From assembly GCA_900546735.1 (NCBI GenBank), contig URDW01000073.1, positions 1-10,103 of the forward strand: a DNA stretch of 10,103 nt. Direction: 5' to 3'. The position numbers were made by a program, and so were the translations under genes. The notes under the pieces were generated by a model, which searched no databases, was not told where the DNA came from, and worked only from the letters and a program-made list of their open reading frames with translations. How positions within the stretch are numbered: position 1 is the first letter of the stretch; each line of letters opens with the position of its first letter. Of this stretch, positions 7,163-10,103 are shown one piece after another. Origin of the DNA: an uncultured Oscillospiraceae bacterium (GTDB lineage Bacteria; Bacillota; Clostridia; Oscillospirales; Acutalibacteraceae).

Positions 7163-7663
7163 ATGGAACTTTGGGATGTCTATGATGCCAACCGGCAGCC
7201 GACCGGCCGCCTGGCCGTGCGCGGCCAAAAGCTTGCGCCCGGCGACTATCACCTGATCGTGCACGCCTGCCTTTTTAACGACGCCGGCCGGCTGCTCATT
7301 CAGCAGCGCCAAACCACCAAAAAAGGCTGGCCGGGTCTGTGGGATGTGTCGGCCGGCGGCAGCGCCCTGCACGGCGAGACAAGCGCGCAGGCCGCCGCGC
7401 GCGAGGTGCGCGAGGAACTTGGCCTGTCTCTTGATCTTTCCGGCGTGCGCCCGGCTTTTACGCTCCATTTTGCGGCTGGGTTTGACGATGTTTACATTCT
7501 GCGCCAAAACGTGCAGGTCGAAGATTTGACCCTGCAGCCAGAAGAGGTCGCCGCCGTGCGCTTTGCAACCCTTGCCGAAGTGCAGGCGCTTCTGCAAAGC
7601 GGCCGGTTCGTGCCGTACCCCAAAACGCTTTTGCCGCTTTATTTTGAGACCGCCGGGTTTTAG
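7163..7663 (+). CDS. NUDIX hydrolase
   Basis: Cleaves a nucleoside diphosphate linked to another group, or a related pyrophosphate; the substrate cannot be read from sequence. The 166 residues contain a perfect NUDIX box at 66-88, fitting G-x5-E-x7-REU-x-EE-x-GU, with the metal ligands E81, E84 and E85. The opening MELWDVYDANRQPTGR and the PGLWDVSAGG run before the box match the subgroup related in fold to isopentenyl-diphosphate isomerase, but the isomerase-specific residues were not verified. The ATG at 7163 is preferred because this conserved opening starts there; the ribosome binding site is weak (GGGGG, 5 bases upstream), and an in-frame upstream TTG (7109) would add a Cys-rich stretch unlike the family. 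It lies 90 bases after gpsA and is the last gene before a strong terminator. Confidence 0.92.
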   Translation: MELWDVYDANRQPTGRLAVRGQKLAPGDYHLIVHACLFNDAGRLLIQQRQTTKKGWPGLWDVSAGGSALHGETSAQAAAREVREELGLSLDLSGVRPAFTLHFAAGFDDVYILRQNVQVEDLTLQPEEVAAVRFATLAEVQALLQSGRFVPYPKTLLPLYFETAGF

Positions 7664-7843
7664 GCTGCTTTTTGCGCCGGGAAAGTGGGCGGTGTGACTG
7701 CTTCTTTGCTGCCTTGCAGGGATGGCATTACGCGCTCGTTTAAATATTTGCTTTCGCAAAATGCAAAAGCAGACGGACAGCGGCCTGTATGGTGAAGACT
7801 TTTTGTGGGTCATTCTGATGCAAAGATCATAAAATAAAGTGCG

Positions 7844-7880
7844 ACCGCCCCGGCGAAAATCTCGCCGGGGCGGTTTTTTT
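7844..7880 (+). terminator. Intrinsic terminator of the rpe-NUDIX operon
   Basis: A 13-base perfect stem, ACCGCCCCGGCGA (7844-7856) with TCGCCGGGGCGGT (7862-7874), loop AAATC, then a run of T to 7880. On the minus strand no T-run follows the hairpin, so it is directional. The T-run touches the stop codon (7879-7881) of the converging XRE gene. The 180 bases between the NUDIX stop and this stem hold only a weak TTTGC/GCAAA hairpin (7747-7760) and no gene I would defend. Confidence 0.95.
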
Positions 7881-8133
7881 ATGTTTCGTCATCAGGGTCA
7901 AAAAGCGCCTGGATCGGCACGTCCAAAAGCTTGGCGATCACATAGACTTCTTTGTCGGTCGCCAGGCGCAACTGCCCCTCCAGCTTGGAGTAACTGGTGG
8001 GGTTGATGTCCAGCCCCATCACCTGCATTTTGGAAATAAAGTCCTTTTGCTTAATGCCCTGCGCCTTGCGCAGCCGTTCAATATTGCGCCCCACCATGTT
8101 GCAGTCGCCGTATGCTTTTTTGCGCAGCTTCAT
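7879..8133 (-). CDS. Small XRE-family helix-turn-helix regulator
   Basis: An 84-residue protein made almost wholly of one Cro/C1-type DNA-binding domain: helix 1 about 15-25 (GRNIERLRKAQ), helix 2 about 28-36, recognition helix about 44-52 (NPTSYSKLE), then helices around 60-77 ending DVPIQALFD. No effector or membrane domain is attached, so any signal must act through another factor or protein level. The ATG at 8133 is preferred because GGTGAG lies 4 bases upstream; an internal ATG at 8097 lacks a ribosome binding site. It diverges from the DUF2752 gene, and the dyad array at 8199-8238 between them is its likely operator (inference). Its 3' end butts against the operon terminator of the converging genes. 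Confidence 0.9.
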   Translation of the reverse strand: MKLRKKAYGDCNMVGRNIERLRKAQGIKQKDFISKMQVMGLDINPTSYSKLEGQLRLATDKEVYVIAKLLDVPIQALFDPDDET

Positions 8134-8160
8134 TTTCTCACCCCGCCGTTTCCTACTGCA

Positions 8161-8188
8161 ATTCTAGTACGAAAACGGCTTGACAAAA
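8161..8188 (-). promoter_or_regulatory. Possible promoter of the XRE gene
   Basis: On the minus strand, TAGAAT (8161-8166) has a weak TTTTGT (8183-8188) 16 bp upstream. The -35 would overlap the -35 of the rightward promoter (8180-8185), so the two promoters would be back to back and share control. An inverted repeat, GCCGTTT (8145-8151) with AAACGGC (8173-8179), brackets this -10. Confidence 0.35.
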
Positions 8189-8208
8189 TTTTTTTACGGA
8201 ATTATAAT
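8180..8208 (+). promoter_or_regulatory. Full-consensus sigma-A promoter for the DUF2752 gene
   Basis: TTGACA (8180-8185), exactly 17 bp, then TATAAT (8203-8208), both perfect matches to consensus. The spacer contains an A/T tract (8186-8195) likely to bend the DNA. Such a strong promoter would be expected to be held in check by a repressor. The predicted start is near 8215, inside the dyad array. Confidence 0.85.
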
Positions 8209-8238
8209 AAATTTATAATTCTGTATCAGAATTATAAA
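8199..8238. promoter_or_regulatory. Probable operator: three alternating GAATTATAA half-sites
   Basis: GAATTATAA occurs at 8199-8207 (plus), 8213-8221 (minus) and 8229-8237 (plus). The first pair forms a 9-base-arm dyad with a 5-base spacer; the second pair forms an 11-base-arm dyad (8212-8222 and 8228-8238), also with a 5-base spacer, so the middle half-site is shared. The array covers the -10 box and predicted transcription start of the rightward promoter, a placement suited to repression. The likely ligand is the neighbouring XRE protein (inference). Confidence 0.7.
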
Positions 8239-8276
8239 CAGTGTAGCTGCAAAGAAGTGTTCGCTTGCGCGCAAAG

Positions 8277-8609
8277 ATGAAACAGCGTATTTTTACCGGT
8301 TTGCGTTATTTGGCAGGCGCGGTGTTTTTGGTATTTGTTTACCGTTGTCCGTTTCGGCTGATTTTCGGCGTAGCCTGTCCGGGCTGCGGCCTGACACGGG
8401 CAATGCTGTGTTTACTTAAATTGGATATTGTAGGTGCATTTTCCTATCATCCGCTTTTTTGGCTGGTTATATTGTGGGGCATTTATCTGTTGTGTGTCCG
8501 TCGTATTTGGAAGTTTTCGGCTCATACGGAACTGGCGTTGCTGTGTATCAGTGTGATTTTATTTTTAGGTGTATATATTTTTCGCCTTGCGACCGGCACG
8601 TTGGTATGA
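8277..8609 (+). CDS. DUF2752 family membrane protein
   Basis: A 110-residue inner-membrane protein. The family hallmark is clear: C24, then FGVACPGCGLTRA (30-42), followed by a short loop and AFSYHPLFWL (54-63), matching the DUF2752 pattern C...CPGCGLTRA...A..yhPl. Three hydrophobic segments are seen at about 8-22, 57-73 and 86-104. The paired cysteines C34 and C37 could bind metal or undergo redox chemistry, but no function is established for the family to my knowledge. The start is uncertain: ATG 8277 lacks a clear ribosome binding site, whereas an in-frame TTG at 8265 has AAAGAAG 7 bases upstream and would add MRAK. Codons are richer in A/T than those of the main operon. It is the first gene after the consensus promoter and dyad array. 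Confidence 0.85.
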   Translation: MKQRIFTGLRYLAGAVFLVFVYRCPFRLIFGVACPGCGLTRAMLCLLKLDIVGAFSYHPLFWLVILWGIYLLCVRRIWKFSAHTELALLCISVILFLGVYIFRLATGTLV

Positions 8610-8618
8610 TAACAGCTT

Positions 8619-8642
8619 TAAACAAGGCACCATACTTGTTTA
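8619..8642. repeat. Inverted repeat between DUF2752 gene and next gene
   Basis: Perfect 8-base arms TAAACAAG (8619-8626) and CTTGTTTA (8635-8642) with an 8-base loop. It lies just after the DUF2752 stop and 20 bases before the ribosome binding site of the next gene. No T-run follows, so it is not a classical terminator; it could attenuate, protect the RNA end or bind a regulator. Confidence 0.45.
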
Positions 8643-8675
8643 TAGAATAAAAATAAAATGAAAGAAGGAGAAAAA

Positions 8676-9062
8676 ATGGCAGATAACCTTATGCTCAACG
8701 TAGCGGAAAATTTTGATGTGAATGCGATGGCACAACAGCTTGCGGATATGTACCGTGCGCAGGGTTTTACGGTAAACGTGGCGAATATGAATAATTCCGT
8801 CATTATGGAATTTGACAAAGGTGTAGGCGGCATCAACATGCTGCTCGGCATGGACCTTGGCATCAAGGCCACCATGACCGTCAACAACGGCACGCTGATG
8901 GTCAACTACAGCGATGCGGCGTGGACGGGCAAGATCGTCGGTCTGGTCGTGGGCTGGTTTTTGTGCCTGGTACCGTTTATCACGGCCATTATCGGCAGCG
9001 TAAAACAAAGTAATTTTCCTAAGGAAATCAGCAGTAATATCACTATGCTCAGCGCGCAGTAA
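8676..9062 (+). CDS. Hypothetical 128-residue membrane-anchored protein
   Basis: Not recognised as a named family. The N-terminal 80 residues form a soluble alpha/beta-like domain: helix DVNAMAQQLADMYRAQG (14-30), then strands TVNVANMNNSVIMEF (32-46) and a Gly/Met-rich turn GVGGINMLLGMDLG. One membrane helix spans about 86-107, followed by KQSNFPKEISSNITML; this helix plus QSxxPxEI tail recalls C-termini of some Firmicute zinc-ribbon membrane proteins (recollection, unchecked), although no zinc ribbon is present. The ATG at 8676 is chosen because AAGGAG ends 5-6 bases upstream; an ATG at 8658 lies before that site. It is 66 bases after the DUF2752 gene and probably cotranscribed with it. Base composition changes sharply inside the gene near 8820. 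Confidence 0.75.
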   Translation: MADNLMLNVAENFDVNAMAQQLADMYRAQGFTVNVANMNNSVIMEFDKGVGGINMLLGMDLGIKATMTVNNGTLMVNYSDAAWTGKIVGLVVGWFLCLVPFITAIIGSVKQSNFPKEISSNITMLSAQ

Positions 9063-9161
9063 ATGAGCAACAAAGAATATTTTACCGGCTTTTTGTGTGC
9101 GGCCGTTTTATTCGGCTGTGATAGAAACGGATGTGCAGGTGCTTTTGCGTATGCTTTGTGA
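9063..9161 (+). pseudogene. Short ORF directly after the 128-residue protein, possible 5' part of a frameshifted gene
   Basis: ATG at 9063 follows the upstream TAA with no gap and encodes 32 residues, MSNKEYFTGFLCAAVLFG then a polar, Cys-containing run ending in TGA. There is no ribosome binding site, so expression would need re-initiation. The hydrophobic opening would join naturally to SAVIETDVQVLLRM in the +1 frame if one base in GTTTTATTC (9105-9113) were absent, giving one membrane protein of about 71 residues. This could be a real frameshift, a sequencing error, or chance. Confidence 0.3.
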
Positions 9162-9279
9162 TTTGTTGCTTTTTAGCGCGGTGAGCGCGGCTGCCGCCGT
9201 GTTGAATATTGTGTATGGGCTGCATGCACCAAAACGGGCTGTTGCGCGCTATAGGCGTCGGTTAAAAACAAAACAATAA
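9097..9279 (+). CDS. Hypothetical small membrane protein (possible 3' part of frameshifted gene)
   Basis: A 60-residue ORF from GTG 9097 with one long hydrophobic segment, LLRMLCDLLLFSAVSAAAAV to VYGL (about residues 16-42), and a strongly basic tail, APKRAVARYRRRLKTKQ. This is the form of a one-pass membrane protein with a cytoplasmic C-terminus. The GTG has no ribosome binding site, and residues 1-15 are not membrane-like, which supports the idea that the true N-terminus lies in the other frame from 9063. It ends immediately before the bidirectional terminator, so it is the last gene of the cassette. Function unknown. Confidence 0.4.
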   Translation: MRPFYSAVIETDVQVLLRMLCDLLLFSAVSAAAAVLNIVYGLHAPKRAVARYRRRLKTKQ

Positions 9280-9320
9280 AAAAGAGCTTATCGAGCGATT
9301 TGTTCGATAAGCTCTTTTTT
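9278..9320. terminator. Bidirectional intrinsic terminator
   Basis: A 17-base perfect inverted repeat, AAAAAAGAGCTTATCGA (9278-9294) with TCGATAAGCTCTTTTTT (9304-9320), loop GCGATTTGT. Because the arms carry A6 and T6 at the ends, both strands read as an 11-base stem followed by T6. It separates the converging small-protein cassette and the sulfhydrylase gene. Confidence 0.95.
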
Positions 9321-9334
9321 GTTAATGTTGCTTG

Positions 9335-10103
9335 TTATACCTGCGCAAATGCCTGTTCGATGTCGGCGATGATGTCGTCGGCGTTTTCAATGCCAACGGA
9401 AAAGCGCACCAGGTCGGGGCTTACGCCGGCGGCGACCAGTTCCTCGTCGGTCAGCTGGCGGTGCGTGGTAGAGGCCGGGTGCAAACAGCAGGTGCGCACG
9501 TCGGCCACATGGGTCACAATGGCGGCCAGGCGCAGGCTGTCCATAAACTTTGTGGCGGCCTCGCGTCCGCCCTTAATGCCAAAGGAGACCACGCCGCAGG
9601 TGCCGTTCGGCATATATTTCCGGGCGGCTTCGTACTGGCGGTCGCCGGGCAGCATGGCGCATTCCACCCACTCTACCTTGTCGTGGTTTTGCAGGTATTC
9701 GGCCACTTTTTTGGCGTTTTCGCAGTGGCGCGGCATACGCAGGTGCAGCGTTTCCAGCCCCATGTTCAGCAAAAAGGCGTTTTGCGGGCTCTGCACGCTG
9801 CCCAGGTCACGCATCAGCTGTACCGTGGCTTTGGTGATGTAGGCCGCCTCGCCCAGGTCGCTGTAAACCAGGCCGTGGTAGCTGTCGTCCGGCTGGGTCA
9901 GGCCGGGGAATTTGTCGTTTTGCGTCCAGTCGAATTTGCCGCTGTCCACGACTACGCCGCCGATGGTGGAGGCGTGCCCCTCCATATATTTGGTGGTGGA
10001 GTGCATGACGATGTCGGCGCCCCATTCAAACGGGCGGCAGTTGACGGGTGTGGCGAACGTGTTGTCCACGATCAGCGGCACGCCGGCCTCGTGGGCGACT
10101 TTC
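9335..10103 (-). CDS. metY: O-acetylhomoserine sulfhydrylase, C-terminal part (runs off window)
   Basis: A PLP enzyme of the Cys/Met metabolism family that makes homocysteine from O-acetyl-L-homoserine and sulfide, in the cytoplasm, for methionine synthesis. The window holds the last 255 complete codons of a protein usually about 425 long; the N-terminal part and promoter lie beyond 10103. Visible motifs: VPLIVDNTFATP with the PLP-pyridine aspartate, then GADIVMHSTTKYMEGHA, whose lysine (codon 9989-9991) forms the PLP Schiff base. YHGLVYSDLGEAAY, a long insertion typical of the O-acetylhomoserine subgroup, and LVRFSVGIENADDI near the end with the carboxylate-binding arginine follow. The GTG at 10079-10081 is an internal valine, not a start, since the reading continues upstream as KVAHEAG. 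The stop is followed by the bidirectional terminator. Confidence 0.93.
   Translation of the reverse strand, partial: KVAHEAGVPLIVDNTFATPVNCRPFEWGADIVMHSTTKYMEGHASTIGGVVVDSGKFDWTQNDKFPGLTQPDDSYHGLVYSDLGEAAYITKATVQLMRDLGSVQSPQNAFLLNMGLETLHLRMPRHCENAKKVAEYLQNHDKVEWVECAMLPGDRQYEAARKYMPNGTCGVVSFGIKGGREAATKFMDSLRLAAIVTHVADVRTCCLHPASTTHRQLTDEELVAAGVSPDLVRFSVGIENADDIIADIEQAFAQV

Noticed and set aside
7679..7792. Thirty-odd-residue ORF after the NUDIX gene
   Set aside because: No convincing ribosome binding site or recognisable sequence, and it lies in the 3' region ahead of the operon terminator.
6089..7813. Long open frame on the minus strand opposite gpsA and the NUDIX gene
   Set aside because: It runs antisense to two clear gene families, has Gln/His/Arg/Ala-rich low-complexity translation typical of G+C-rich antisense frames, and shows no recognisable domain.

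Overview
The window looks like chromosomal DNA of a G+C-rich low-oxygen Firmicute, most likely a gut Oscillospiraceae/Ruminococcaceae relative (Faecalibacterium/Gemmiger-like). This is inferred from strong AGGAGG-type ribosome binding sites, G+C-rich codon use, and the type of YkpA/YbiT-like ABC-F protein, MgtE and XRE regulator present. No rRNA, tRNA, CRISPR array, insertion sequence or phage gene was seen.

Layout: (1) 55-1668, minus strand: an ABC-F ribosome-associated ATPase with its own promoter. (2) 1669-1990: a 322-base divergent intergenic region with a promoter for each side and several inverted repeats. (3) 1991-7663, plus strand: a compact apparent operon. It holds rpe (ribulose-phosphate 3-epimerase), a membrane-anchored DUF4015-type glycoside-hydrolase-like protein starting on a GTGA overlap with rpe, a secreted/membrane-anchored beta-sandwich protein, the Mg2+ channel mgtE, gpsA (glycerol-3-phosphate dehydrogenase) and a NUDIX hydrolase. 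It ends in a strong intrinsic terminator at 7844-7880. (4) 7879-9279: a visibly A+T-richer cassette with a small XRE-type regulator (minus) diverging from a DUF2752 membrane protein, a 128-residue membrane-anchored protein and a short, possibly frameshifted membrane ORF (plus). (5) 9278-9320: a bidirectional terminator. (6) 9335-10103, minus strand: the C-terminal 255 residues of an O-acetylhomoserine sulfhydrylase that runs off the right edge.

The main operon mixes central metabolism (pentose phosphate, phospholipid precursor), ion homeostasis, nucleotide clean-up and two extracytoplasmic proteins. Shared transcription is inferred from spacing and the lack of an internal terminator; a shared pathway is not evident.

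The most unusual part is the 8.16-9.28 kb cassette. A full-consensus promoter (TTGACA, 17 bp, TATAAT) is overlaid by three alternating GAATTATAA half-sites forming two overlapping dyads over the -10 and expected start site. The divergent XRE gene beside it is the obvious candidate repressor. The cassette looks like a tightly repressed small-membrane-protein module of unknown function, in local base composition distinct from its neighbours.
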